DNA from: JAKPUX01 sp964436305
Lineage (GTDB): Bacteria > Zhuqueibacterota > Zhuqueibacteria > Residuimicrobiales > Residuimicrobiaceae
DNA: 64,000 nucleotides
NCBI GenBank assembly: GCA_964436305.1
Contig: CAYTCI010000009.1
Location: 1 to 64,000, forward strand
Reading direction: 5' to 3'
Positions 27,701 to 36,824 of this stretch are shown here, in pieces. Every line of letters starts with the position of its first letter. Position 1 is the stretch's first letter. The translations under genes and the position numbers were made by a program. Below the pieces are notes generated by a model that saw only the letters and a program-made list of their open reading frames with translations, ran no database searches and was not told the DNA's origin.

Positions 27701-29896
27701 ATGAGAATAGACGGCAAACATCTCGTGTCCGGTTGTCTGATTCTGCTGCTGGCCGCTGCCGGCAGCAGCGTGGCCCAGACGATGACCGAGCAAATCCACA
27801 AACGCGGCAAGCTGTGGGATACCATCAGCTCGGACGGCTGGATCGGCAGCCTTGGCGCCTGGGATTTCCTCGTCTCGGTGCCCCTGGGCCTCTATCCCGG
27901 CTTCAAGGATTACTACCATCCGGTCGGCAACGAAAACAAGGCGGTCAATACCTACGCCAACGCCAATTTCCACAACTTCCGCAGCGGCTGCTGGATCGTC
28001 ACCAAGGATTTGATGACGCCGGGGCCGCCGCCCAAGAACGCTCCGACTCCGACCGATTACGAGGTCTTTCTATCGGGCATGCAGGAGGACAGTTACGGCA
28101 TCGAGCAGCCCTATCGCGACCTCGGCATGGTCAAAAACTACAGCGAGGAGCCCGGCTTCAATCCCTTGCTGCCGGAGGAGATGACCGATGGCACCTTCAA
28201 CACCAATACCGGGGTCTCCGTCACCCGGCGCAGCTACGTCTGGAGCTATCCCGGGTACAGTGATTTCATCCTCTATGACTATACCTTTGAGAATACCGGG
28301 ACTATCGTCTCGGATTTCACCAATACGGTCGTTCCCGATTTCCCGCCTCAGACCCTGAAGGATGTTTACTTCGTCTTCCATTCGGGCATTTCGGTTTCGA
28401 CCAAGAGCAATATCAACTTCGGCGCCGAGCTCTCGCCAATCAGCGCCGGCGGCTTCGGCTGGGAAAAGAAATGGTACCACGACTATTATTACACCTACGA
28501 TGATGGGCAACTGGTCTTTTCAACCAACTACAACGGCGGCAAGGAGCCGCCGCCCTGGTGGGATGCCAGCGCCCTCAAAGAGAGCGAGATCTGGAAAAAG
28601 TATTTCGGCGACGAGCTGATGAGTCCTGCGGCCTTTGGCTGGCTCGCCTTGTACGCCAGTCCGACCGGCGCCACACCGCGGACAACCCCCAAGCCGGATG
28701 TCTTGCGCATCGATTCGCACAAGGGCGGCCGCTTCCAGGGTATGGATCTCGATCTGGAAAAGTTCAGCATGGCCAACTTCAGACCGAAGAAGTCGTTCTA
28801 TGATTTTGCCACGCTGCCGGATCTGCAGCCCGCCCTCGGCAATACCGGCAACCGGTTCAACTTCTTCACCTTTTCCTACGGCCCCTATACCCTGGAACCG
28901 GGCCAGAAGGTGCGCATCATCCTGGCCGAGATCGCCGGCTGCATGGATTTTCATGATGTCGTCAACGGCGATCCGCAGGGCCACTTCCCCGACAGCACCA
29001 TCGCCGCCATCCGCCGCAATGCCGCGCATGCCCGCCAGACGGTGCAGTGGGGCCTGGGGGCTACGGTGAATGGTATCCCGCTGGCTGCTGATGCGCCCGA
29101 ACCGCCACCGGGGCCCACCTGTGTTGCTGCCAACGTCTCCTACAGCACCGAGGTGCCGCTGGTTCGGGTTGCCTGGGACAAACGGGCCGAAACCACGGTG
29201 ATCAAGGATGGCTCCGGCAGCACCTTTTACGACGGCGCTGTCGATCTCGACGGCTACCGGATCTACCGCTCCACCGATTTCCAGTTTGTCAATGAGACCG
29301 AATCGCCGGTCTTCCGCGGCGCCTACTGGGACCTGATCCTCGATATTCCGCGCGCGGAGTTTGCCAAATACTGGAAAGAGAGCGAGCAGGAGTACGTCTT
29401 TATGGACTCCACCGTTGTCTTCGGTTTTCGCTGCGGCTACTATGTCGCCGCCTATAACAGCAATCCGGGGAGCTGGACCTCCGCCAATGGCACCGTCGTG
29501 ACCGGGCTGCCTACCCTCGAAAGTGGCGATTACAATCGCACCAATCCGGTCGCCGCCTCCTCGGGACCGGTCAACACCTTCGATATCTATGTGGTCCCCA
29601 ATCCCTATATCTTTAACGATCCGGAGCGCAGCTTCGGCATCAACGACCCCTATCGCATCGAATTTCGCAATCTGCCGCAGAGCTGTACCATCCGGATCTA
29701 TACCCTCTCCGGCGACTTGATCACGACGATCGATCATCAACCGGACCGCTTCGGCAACCTCTCCGGCAGCGAGGTCTGGAGCCAGAAGAGCGATTCGGGA
29801 CTGCTGGTGGCACCGGGACTCTATATTTACCATATTCAGTCGAAGGTACCCGGCCTTGACAGCAAGCTGACTGGCAAATTGATGATCATTCGCTAA
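27701..29896 (+). CDS. Large secreted protein with T9SS-like C-terminal domain
   Basis: A 731-residue exported protein I cannot assign to a functional family. The signal peptide ends near SSVAQ. The body (about 30-620) is rich in aromatic residues and contains a region resembling fibronectin/Ig-like beta domains (about 470-610; EVPLVRVAWDKRAET, DLDGYRIYRSTDFQ). The last 110 residues (YVVPNPYIFNDPERSFG, CTIRIYTLSGDLITTID, LVAPGLYIYHIQSK, LTGKLMIIR) form a beta domain of the kind used for type IX sorting or anchoring in FCB bacteria. It sits between a TonB receptor and a PorV-like gene with 20- and 23-base gaps. A role as the surface lipoprotein-like lid or capture partner of the receptor, in place of SusD, is my inference. 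Confidence 0.72.
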   Translation: MRIDGKHLVSGCLILLLAAAGSSVAQTMTEQIHKRGKLWDTISSDGWIGSLGAWDFLVSVPLGLYPGFKDYYHPVGNENKAVNTYANANFHNFRSGCWIVTKDLMTPGPPPKNAPTPTDYEVFLSGMQEDSYGIEQPYRDLGMVKNYSEEPGFNPLLPEEMTDGTFNTNTGVSVTRRSYVWSYPGYSDFILYDYTFENTGTIVSDFTNTVVPDFPPQTLKDVYFVFHSGISVSTKSNINFGAELSPISAGGFGWEKKWYHDYYYTYDDGQLVFSTNYNGGKEPPPWWDASALKESEIWKKYFGDELMSPAAFGWLALYASPTGATPRTTPKPDVLRIDSHKGGRFQGMDLDLEKFSMANFRPKKSFYDFATLPDLQPALGNTGNRFNFFTFSYGPYTLEPGQKVRIILAEIAGCMDFHDVVNGDPQGHFPDSTIAAIRRNAAHARQTVQWGLGATVNGIPLAADAPEPPPGPTCVAANVSYSTEVPLVRVAWDKRAETTVIKDGSGSTFYDGAVDLDGYRIYRSTDFQFVNETESPVFRGAYWDLILDIPRAEFAKYWKESEQEYVFMDSTVVFGFRCGYYVAAYNSNPGSWTSANGTVVTGLPTLESGDYNRTNPVAASSGPVNTFDIYVVPNPYIFNDPERSFGINDPYRIEFRNLPQSCTIRIYTLSGDLITTIDHQPDRFGNLSGSEVWSQKSDSGLLVAPGLYIYHIQSKVPGLDSKLTGKLMIIR

Positions 29897-29919
29897 GCCA
29901 TTGAAGGATGGGACAACTT

Positions 29920-30906
29920 ATGAAAAAGAGCCTTGTTCTTGTACTCCTGCTTTCGCTGGCCGCGGCCACGGCGCTCTTCGGCTTTAACAAGGGCGGGAGG
30001 ACCTCCTTTCAGTTCACCAAGATCGGCGTCGGCGCCCGCCAGGCCGGGATGGGGGAGGCCTGCATCGCGGTGGTCCGGGATGTCAACGCTGTCTACTGGA
30101 ATCCGGCCAATATCGGCGGCCTCAAGAGCGGGGAGGTGGCTTTCTCCTATGCCCGCTGGTTCGCGGATCTGAACTACCTCTCGGCAGCAGCCGGCTGGCG
30201 CTGGAATCGGGTCGGCGTTTTCGCCCTCTCCTTTGCCGGCCTCGATTACCAGGATCTTCAGGAGGCCCTGGTGACCAGCCCCACCGGTGCAGCAGACACC
30301 CGCACCGGTTCGACCTTCAGCGGCAGCGACTTGCAGTTCGGCCTGACCTTCGCTCGCGAGTTCACCGACAAACTCACCCTAGGCCTCTCTGCCAAGTACT
30401 ATCGCGAAGAGCTCTTCACCTATGGCGCCGGATTGCTCGCCTTCGATGTCGGCACCTACTATCAGACCGGCTTCAAGGGCTTCCGCATCGCCATGAGTGC
30501 GCAGAATTTTTCCACCGGCTCGGTCAGCTGGCTGGGCAAGGACAAGAGCGACCGCATCGAGGGCTACGAAATGCCCCTGATCTATCGTATTGGCACTGCC
30601 TTCGACCTTATCAATGGCGAGGAGGGCTTTATCAACCTCGGCCCGGCCCACTATCTCCAGGTGAGCCTCGATGCCATCAATACCAACGATTATGGCGAGC
30701 GCTATCACCTCGGCGGCGAATACTGGTACAATCATACCTTCGCCTTCCGCTGCGGCTACCGCTTTAATTATGAGGAAGGCAACCTCGGAGTGGGAGTCGG
30801 ATTGCGCCAGCAGCTTTCGGGCATGAACATGCAGCTCGATTACGCCTTTGTCAACTACCAGTACCTTGATTCGCCGCACCGCTTTTCACTGCTGATCTCT
30901 TTCTGA
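29920..30906 (+). CDS. PorV/PorQ-family outer-membrane protein
   Basis: A 328-residue outer-membrane beta-barrel. A signal peptide is followed by the family-defining start FTKIGVGARQAGMGEACIAV and DVNAVYWNPANIGGLKSGEV; many alternating amphipathic strands follow and the protein ends RFSLLISF with a terminal Phe. PorV belongs to the attachment complex of type IX secretion in Bacteroidetes and binds cargo sorting domains; the PorV/PorQ family is related to FadL-type barrels. Here it is the third gene after a TonB receptor and a T9SS-tailed protein, suggesting a dedicated partner rather than the general secretion subunit. ATG 29920 has GGATGGGA upstream; ATG 29908 is a slightly longer alternative. 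Confidence 0.85.
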   Translation: MKKSLVLVLLLSLAAATALFGFNKGGRTSFQFTKIGVGARQAGMGEACIAVVRDVNAVYWNPANIGGLKSGEVAFSYARWFADLNYLSAAAGWRWNRVGVFALSFAGLDYQDLQEALVTSPTGAADTRTGSTFSGSDLQFGLTFAREFTDKLTLGLSAKYYREELFTYGAGLLAFDVGTYYQTGFKGFRIAMSAQNFSTGSVSWLGKDKSDRIEGYEMPLIYRIGTAFDLINGEEGFINLGPAHYLQVSLDAINTNDYGERYHLGGEYWYNHTFAFRCGYRFNYEEGNLGVGVGLRQQLSGMNMQLDYAFVNYQYLDSPHRFSLLISF

Positions 30907-30926
30907 ACCGCGCAGGAGTCGACTGA

Positions 30927-33900
30927 ATGGCCTTTGCAAAAATTGCTCTCGAGGGAGAAACCCTCACCCGCGAAACCTTCGCCACACCCCCCAAAGCAAT
31001 GGGCATCCTGCCCTTCTGGTTCTGGAACGGCGAACTGCAGGAAGCCGAGATGGAATGGCAACTGCGCGAGTATCACGACAAGGGCATCTCCGGACTGTTT
31101 ATCCACGGCCGCTTCGGCCTCAAGGTGCCTTACCTCTCGCCGGAATGGTTCGAACGGGTTCAGTATGTGGTCAAAAAGGCCGAGGAGATCGGCATCGATA
31201 TCTGGGTCTACGATGAAATGAACTGGCCAAGCGGCACCGCCGAACGTCAGGTCCTGAAAAAGTGGCCCCACCTCAAGCAGAAATACCTCGAACTGGTGGT
31301 CCTGAATGTGGACGGGCCGCTCTTCACCTTTCTCGAGGCAACCGACTCGCGCTATGTCAACACCGGCGATTCCCGGCCGATCGCCGCTTTCGCCTGCTCT
31401 GCGGAGGAGTTCGAGACCGGTATCACCCGGCTCATTGACCTGACACCCAATCTCTCCTTCAACAAGGTCGTTCCCTGGGAGGCCCCTGCCGGCAAATGGA
31501 AATTGCTCTACTTCCTCGAAAAGGAGATCGACTATTACATCGATACCCTCGATCCGGAATCGACCAACCGCTTTCTCGAACTCACCCATGAGGGCTATAA
31601 AAAGGCGGTCGGCTCCGCCTTCGGCAGCACTGTGCCGGGCTTTTACACCGACGAACCGGCGATGTACTATTATCAGGTCGGTGTCGATAACTTCGTCGTT
31701 CCCTGGTCCAGCCGGATGTTCAAAATCTTCCGCAAGCGCCGGGGCTATGACCTCAAACCCTGGCTGCCCGCCCTCTATGCCGATATGGGCGAACGGACCG
31801 CAAGGATCCGCTATGACTTTTGGCGCACCCTTACCGAACAGTATGCCGAGACCTATTACAAACGCATCCGCGACTGGTGCGATGAAAACGGCGTGATCTT
31901 CACCGGCCACCTGCTCTTCGAGGAGTGGCTGCGCGGCCACGCCCGCTGTGAGGGCAACATCTTTAAATACCTGAAACAGATGCACCTGATCGGGGTCGAT
32001 CACCTCTACCCCAAGATCGGCAGCGAGGAGGAACCTGCCGAACACGTCGCCCTCAAACTGGCCAGTTCCGCTGCCCACCACTTCGGCAGCACCCGGTTGC
32101 TCTGTGAATCGATGGGGGGTACCTATTGGGACTGTACCCTCGAGCGGATGAAATGGATCGCCAACTGGGAGTACGTCCTCGGGGTCAACCTTTTCAACAA
32201 CCATGGCTACCATTATTCCATCGAGGGCGAGCGTAAACGCGATTGGCCGCCGAGCCAGTTCTACCACCACACCTGGTGGAAATACTACGACCATTTCACC
32301 ACCTACATGTCGCGTCTGGGGCATGCCCTTTCGGGCGGCCGGCATGTGGCGAAGATTCTCATCCTCTATCCGCTCAACAGCATCTGGACCAACTATACCC
32401 CGCAACAGCGCAGCCGCATCGGCGGGCTCATTGAAGGCGATTTCAACTACCTCACCGACACCCTGCTGCGCCTCCATCATGATTTCGACTATGTTGATGA
32501 GGAGGTCCTGGCCGGGGCCGATTTTGCCGGCGGCCGCATCCGGATCGCGGCGGAAGAGTATGAACTGCTCATCCTGCCACCGCTGACCCATATCCAGGAG
32601 GCGACCTTCGCCGCGATTGAACGCTTCGCTCGCGAGGGTGGGCACATCCTCGCCGATACCCTGCTGCCACTCGAGTTTCTCGAGAGCGAGGAACCCGCCG
32701 CGGCCGAACGGGTGAAGGCCCTCTTCGGCGCTGATCCGCAGGCCCTGCTGCAGCGCTTTTCCGACGCCGGCGATTTTGCGATCGCACGCCACCCCGGTAA
32801 TGACCGTATCACCCTGCTGCACGGACAGGGTCTGCATCACCATCGGCCGAAAATGGAGCTGCAGCATCTGCTGCAGGGCATGATTACCCCGGATGTGATC
32901 ATCCGGAACGAAAACGTTTTTTGCCTGCACCGCATCAAGGATGGCTTCCATCTCTATTTCCTGGTCAACACCTCACAGCAGCCACTCGGCAGGGTGGAGG
33001 CAAGCTTTGCCCAGCAGGGTGCCCCGGAGCTCTGGAATCCGGCAAATGGCTCGATCCAGCCCCTCTTTCCCTATCAGTACCGCGACAGCCGGATCCACCT
33101 GGCCCTTGATTTCCCAGCCACAACCGCCCATCTGGTCGTGTTCCGGGGTGAACGCGGAGCGAACCATATCAGCGCCACCAATCTGGTGGTCGAGCAGTTC
33201 GCGGAGGGCAAGGTGAGCGGCTATGCCGAACAGGAGATCGGACGCGCCTATGTTCAAATCGAAGGAGCCGAGGGCCAGCGGGAACTCAGCGCCCCCGCGC
33301 TGGAGGCGCTGCCGCCTCTTTCGCTCGGCCAGCCGGTGGCCTTTGCGCTGGAGGGGGACAACGCCCTCTGCCTCTCGCACTGGCGGATGGCGCTGGCCGA
33401 TGAGACTCCCGGAGAAGCGGCCGTGGTGCAGCCCGATTTCGACGACCAGAGCTGGCTGGAGGTGACAATGGGCGCCTGGGAGATGCAACTGCCCCAGGAG
33501 CGCGATGAAGAGCACTATCCCGTGACGCTGTGGTATCGCGCTACCTTCACTGTGGCGGCGTTGCCGCAAACCTTGCAGCTGCTGGTGGACGGTTTCAGCG
33601 GCAGCAGCCATCGTCTCTTTGTTAACGGGACCGAGATCCGCGACCAGGGCCGGCGCAGCACCCTCGATGCGGAGATCCGCGCGCTCGATATTCACCCCTG
33701 GGTGAAACCGGGCCGGAATGTGATCGCAGTCGAACTGGTGGCGGAACGGCGCACCGACGGCCTCCTCGATCTGCTCAAGCTGGTTGGGGATTTCGTCCTG
33801 AAACAGCAGGAGGGGAGCTGGAGCATCACGACCCCGAGCGAGTGCCTCACGACCGGCGACTGGTGTTCGCAGGGCTACCCCTTTCTTTCCGGCACCGGCT

Positions 33901-34187
33901 GTTATACCTTTGAAGTGGATTTGCCGGAAAGGTATGCCGATGGCAAGCTCTTTCTCGAAGCCGAATGCGGCGAGGATGTCCTCGAGGTGGCCATCAATAC
34001 AAGCCAGTCCATCGTCCTCCCGTGGCATCCCTATCGCCTGGATGTCACCGAATGGCTCGTCCCCGGCAAGAACCGGGTGACCCTTAAAGTAACCAACACC
34101 CTTATCAACCTTCTCGAGGGGGTCTCGAAGCCTTCCGGCCTGCTGCAGGAACCGGTGCTGCACCATAAATCCCGTTACCGGTTTTAG
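30927..34187 (+). CDS. GH106-like glycoside hydrolase (putative alpha-L-rhamnosidase)
   Basis: A 1086-residue enzyme without a signal peptide. The TIM-barrel start PFWFWNGELQEAEMEWQL and the steps GISGLFIHGRFGL, WVYDEMNWPSG and PGFYTDEPAMYYYQ match the layout of GH106-type alpha-L-rhamnosidases and related proteins. Residues ~850-1060 form C-terminal beta-sandwich domains with GH2-like sugar-binding features (WYRATFTVAALPQ, LFVNGTEIRDQG). The catalytic pair is not identified by me; conserved acids in TDEPAMYY and CESMGGTYWD are candidates. AGGAG precedes the ATG. It is the first cytoplasmic enzyme after the receptor/PorV set, so it likely acts on imported oligosaccharides. Rhamnose specificity is tentative; beta-galactosidase-like or GH2-like activity is possible. 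Confidence 0.68.
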   Translation: MAFAKIALEGETLTRETFATPPKAMGILPFWFWNGELQEAEMEWQLREYHDKGISGLFIHGRFGLKVPYLSPEWFERVQYVVKKAEEIGIDIWVYDEMNWPSGTAERQVLKKWPHLKQKYLELVVLNVDGPLFTFLEATDSRYVNTGDSRPIAAFACSAEEFETGITRLIDLTPNLSFNKVVPWEAPAGKWKLLYFLEKEIDYYIDTLDPESTNRFLELTHEGYKKAVGSAFGSTVPGFYTDEPAMYYYQVGVDNFVVPWSSRMFKIFRKRRGYDLKPWLPALYADMGERTARIRYDFWRTLTEQYAETYYKRIRDWCDENGVIFTGHLLFEEWLRGHARCEGNIFKYLKQMHLIGVDHLYPKIGSEEEPAEHVALKLASSAAHHFGSTRLLCESMGGTYWDCTLERMKWIANWEYVLGVNLFNNHGYHYSIEGERKRDWPPSQFYHHTWWKYYDHFTTYMSRLGHALSGGRHVAKILILYPLNSIWTNYTPQQRSRIGGLIEGDFNYLTDTLLRLHHDFDYVDEEVLAGADFAGGRIRIAAEEYELLILPPLTHIQEATFAAIERFAREGGHILADTLLPLEFLESEEPAAAERVKALFGADPQALLQRFSDAGDFAIARHPGNDRITLLHGQGLHHHRPKMELQHLLQGMITPDVIIRNENVFCLHRIKDGFHLYFLVNTSQQPLGRVEASFAQQGAPELWNPANGSIQPLFPYQYRDSRIHLALDFPATTAHLVVFRGERGANHISATNLVVEQFAEGKVSGYAEQEIGRAYVQIEGAEGQRELSAPALEALPPLSLGQPVAFALEGDNALCLSHWRMALADETPGEAAVVQPDFDDQSWLEVTMGAWEMQLPQERDEEHYPVTLWYRATFTVAALPQTLQLLVDGFSGSSHRLFVNGTEIRDQGRRSTLDAEIRALDIHPWVKPGRNVIAVELVAERRTDGLLDLLKLVGDFVLKQQEGSWSITTPSECLTTGDWCSQGYPFLSGTGCYTFEVDLPERYADGKLFLEAECGEDVLEVAINTSQSIVLPWHPYRLDVTEWLVPGKNRVTLKVTNTLINLLEGVSKPSGLLQEPVLHHKSRYRF

Positions 34188-34248
34188 CCGGCGGTGTGGT
34201 AGCAGGATCGGCCCTTCACGACCCGGCGGAACCAATCAGGAGCATTTC

Positions 34249-34650
34249 ATGAAAAAACAGGGCATTCTAAACGCACATCTTTCCTATTTGATCGCCAGGA
34301 TGGGGCACACCGATCGCCTCGTCATCTGCGATTGCGGTCTGCCACTGCCGCAGGATGCAGAGGTAGTCGATCTGGCGCTGACCAAAAATATACCAACCTT
34401 CATGGAAACCTTGACGGTGGTGCTTTCGGAACTGCATATCGAAGGCGCCATCATCGCCGAGGAGATGGAGACGGTCAGTGCACCTCTCTATCGCCAGATG
34501 GTCAAGGCGCTGCCCGAGGTGCCGCTGCGCAAGATCAGCCATCTCGAGTTCAAGGCGCAGTGTTCCGGTGAAGGCATTCTGTTTGTTCGCACCGGGGAAG
34601 CCACCTCCTATGCCAATATCATCCTCATCTCCGGCGTCAATTTCAACTGA
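34249..34650 (+). CDS. rbsD: RbsD/FucU-family sugar pyranase/mutarotase
   Basis: A 133-residue protein matching the RbsD family end to end (MKKQGILNAHLSYLIARMGHTD). It includes His20, the conserved catalytic histidine, and the C-terminal EATSYANIILISGV with the ligand-binding Tyr-Ala-Asn. The RbsD enzyme interconverts pyranose and furanose forms of ribose; related FucU acts on fucose. It is a decamer in known members and cytoplasmic. Ribose, fucose or another pentose is possible here; the nearby lyxose isomerase and xylan-type enzymes favour a pentose. AGGAG stands six bases before the ATG. It is 61 bases after the GH106-like gene and 25 before the GH39-like one. Confidence 0.88.
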   Translation: MKKQGILNAHLSYLIARMGHTDRLVICDCGLPLPQDAEVVDLALTKNIPTFMETLTVVLSELHIEGAIIAEEMETVSAPLYRQMVKALPEVPLRKISHLEFKAQCSGEGILFVRTGEATSYANIILISGVNFN

Positions 34651-34675
34651 TCACCAACGGGAAGGCTGCATCATC

Positions 34676-36115
34676 ATGAGAAAGAGTGTAATTGCCCTGT
34701 TGACCCTTGTTCTCACCCTCGCTGGCGCCACCCAGGCCGCCAAACCGCAGTATAAACGCCTTTTCCGGCCCGCCCATAGCAGCGAGTATCACGTTCCGAT
34801 CGGACTCTGCGAAGATTATCCCGAGGAGAGCACCACTCTGGAGGGCATCCGCAAGGATATGGAGTTTCTCAAAAAGAGCCATATTGACCTTTTGCGCATC
34901 TCCTTCGGCTGGGACGCGATTGAATCGGTCAAGGACCAATACGACTGGCTTTTTTGGGATGATTTCGTCCGGATCGCGGTGGAGGAGTACGGCATCACCC
35001 TCATTCCGTATGTCTGTTATATGCCGCGCTGGAATTCGACCAAACCGGAGGACAACAACTGGTTCTGGAATTATCCCCCCGTGGACCCCGGTCAGTTTGG
35101 CGAGTTCATGAAAGCCCTGGTAACCCGCTACAAAAAGTACATCAAGACCTGGGAGCTGTGGAACGAACCCGACATCTGGGTCTACTGGCAGGGAACCCCC
35201 GAGCAGTTCGCCGGGATGATCCGCATCGGGGCCCAGGCGGTCAAGGAGGCCGATCCGAAGGCCAGGGTGGTCCTCGGCGGCGTTGCCTACAGCGAGGAAT
35301 TTCTCGCCAAAATGTTCCGGGACTATGGCCTGAGTCCCTGGATCGATGTCGTCAATATGCATAATTATTTCGAGACCTGGAGCCCCCGACCGGTCGAGGA
35401 TATCGATGACCATATTGCGGCGGTGAGTGAGGTGATTCGCCAATACGGCCGCCAGCAGCCGCTGTGGATGGCCGAGGTAGGCTACAGCACCTTCCGTCAG
35501 GGCCGCAAGGTCTCCAACGACTACACCGCCTGGTACGACTATGAGCATACCCCCGACTACCAGGCTGTCGACCTCTTCAAACGGCTGTCGCTGATCGTCT
35601 CCACCGAAAAGATCTCGGCAGTAGCCTGGTACGAGATCTCGGACCTGCCCCCGAGCGATGAGGTGATCGGAGATGAATACAATAATCGCCATCTCGGGGT
35701 GGCCTTTGTCAATTATGTCGCCAAGCCTGCACAACAGGCATTGACCTTTTTCAATACCCTTTTTGCCAAAAAATATCGCAATATCACGCCGTCGGTGACG
35801 GTGACACGACCGGAATCTTCGGACAGCCACACCCTGGCGTTCCGCTGCCAGGATGGCAGTGTGATTCTGGTCAGCTGGCTGCAAACCTGCCTGCCCGAAC
35901 GGCGTGGTGCCGACAGCACCGGCGCCGTCCGGGATGATCGCGGCGAGACCCTGGCCGTCTCCTTGCCCCTGACCCTCAAGGGCAAGGCGCAGCTTTACGA
36001 TCATCTCGGCAATGAAAGGCCGTTTACCGCGCTCCGTCGCGAAAAAGGCCGGACGCAGGTAGAGGGAATCGAGCTGACGGGAGGTATGGTCAGTATTATC
36101 CGGATTGAAAAGTAG
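34676..36115 (+). CDS. Secreted clan-GH-A glycosidase (GH39-like, beta-xylosidase type)
   Basis: A 479-residue exported TIM-barrel glycosidase. The signal peptide is MRKSVIALLTLVLTLAGATQ (about 1-21). The acid/base Glu164 lies in WELWNEPDI and the nucleophile Glu267 in LWMAEVGYS, the two-Glu arrangement of clan GH-A retaining enzymes; IDLLRISFGWDAIE and VVNMHNYFETW fit the GH39/GH5-like barrel. A C-terminal beta-sandwich of about 130 residues follows. The frame extends to 34478 but only within the RbsD gene; ATG 34676 is chosen because it starts the signal peptide, although the GAAGG ribosome site is rather distant. A xylan- or rhamnose-linked substrate is inferred from neighbours. Confidence 0.78.
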   Translation: MRKSVIALLTLVLTLAGATQAAKPQYKRLFRPAHSSEYHVPIGLCEDYPEESTTLEGIRKDMEFLKKSHIDLLRISFGWDAIESVKDQYDWLFWDDFVRIAVEEYGITLIPYVCYMPRWNSTKPEDNNWFWNYPPVDPGQFGEFMKALVTRYKKYIKTWELWNEPDIWVYWQGTPEQFAGMIRIGAQAVKEADPKARVVLGGVAYSEEFLAKMFRDYGLSPWIDVVNMHNYFETWSPRPVEDIDDHIAAVSEVIRQYGRQQPLWMAEVGYSTFRQGRKVSNDYTAWYDYEHTPDYQAVDLFKRLSLIVSTEKISAVAWYEISDLPPSDEVIGDEYNNRHLGVAFVNYVAKPAQQALTFFNTLFAKKYRNITPSVTVTRPESSDSHTLAFRCQDGSVILVSWLQTCLPERRGADSTGAVRDDRGETLAVSLPLTLKGKAQLYDHLGNERPFTALRREKGRTQVEGIELTGGMVSIIRIEK

Positions 36116-36128
36116 GGAGGAAGGCGTC

Positions 36129-36800
36129 ATGCAACGATCCGAGATCAACGCCCTGCAGAGAGAGGCGGCCGCCTTTTTCCAGGCGCATCACTTTCACCTC
36201 CCGCCCTGGGCTTTTTGGGGCAAGCAGCAGTGGCAGGAAAACAGGGAGCGGGCCGGCGAGATTTTCGCCAACAAGCTGGGGTGGGATCTGACCGATTTCG
36301 GCTCCGGTCAGTTCTACCGTGTCGGCCTGCTGCTCTTCACCCTGCGCAATGGCGCTCCCGGCCAGCCGGAGGGCAAGAATTATGCAGAAAAGGTGATGAT
36401 CGTCCGCGAAAACCAGGTGACACCCTGGCATTTTCACTGGAGCAAGATGGAGGATATCATCAACCGCGGCGGCGGCAACCTGGTGCTGGAACTCTGCAAC
36501 GCAACCCAGGATGAAAAACTCGCCGATACCCCGGTGACCGTCCAGGTCGACGGCCTCACGCGCACCCTTCCCGCCAGAGGTAAAATCGTCCTGCAGCCGG
36601 GTGAGAGCATCAGCCTGCCGGCCTACCTCTACCATAACTTTTATGGCGAAGAGGGCAAGGGCAGCGTACTGGTGGGCGAGGTCTCCCGGGTGAACGACGA
36701 TGCCCGCGACAATCGCTTCCTCGAACCCACCGGACGTTTTCCGGTCATCGAGGAGGATGACGTCCCCCTTTATTATCTCTGCAACGAATATCCGGTATAA
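36129..36800 (+). CDS. D-lyxose/D-mannose-type ketol-isomerase (cupin)
   Basis: A 223-residue cytoplasmic cupin matching D-lyxose isomerases (EC 5.3.1.15), which convert D-lyxose to D-xylulose and often D-mannose to D-fructose. The metal site is complete: His101 and His103 in PWHFHWSKMED, Glu108, and His169 in YLYHNF. NRGGGNLVLELCN and the YNE-type C-terminal segment fit the family. GGGAGGAAGG stands before ATG 36129; an ATG at 36105 would overlap the previous gene. It lies between a secreted GH39-like glycosidase and an AllA-like protein, so it probably funnels a released pentose or hexose into central metabolism. Mannose from GH92 activity downstream is an alternative substrate. Confidence 0.85.
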   Translation: MQRSEINALQREAAAFFQAHHFHLPPWAFWGKQQWQENRERAGEIFANKLGWDLTDFGSGQFYRVGLLLFTLRNGAPGQPEGKNYAEKVMIVRENQVTPWHFHWSKMEDIINRGGGNLVLELCNATQDEKLADTPVTVQVDGLTRTLPARGKIVLQPGESISLPAYLYHNFYGEEGKGSVLVGEVSRVNDDARDNRFLEPTGRFPVIEEDDVPLYYLCNEYPV

Positions 36801-36824
36801 GGATTGCAACCCAGGGAGCTATCG

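Noticed and set aside
30855..32951. 698-codon minus-strand open frame opposite the GH106-like gene
   Set aside because: Shadow of a GC-rich gene; no motif, no ribosome site, and it covers a gene with clear family signatures.
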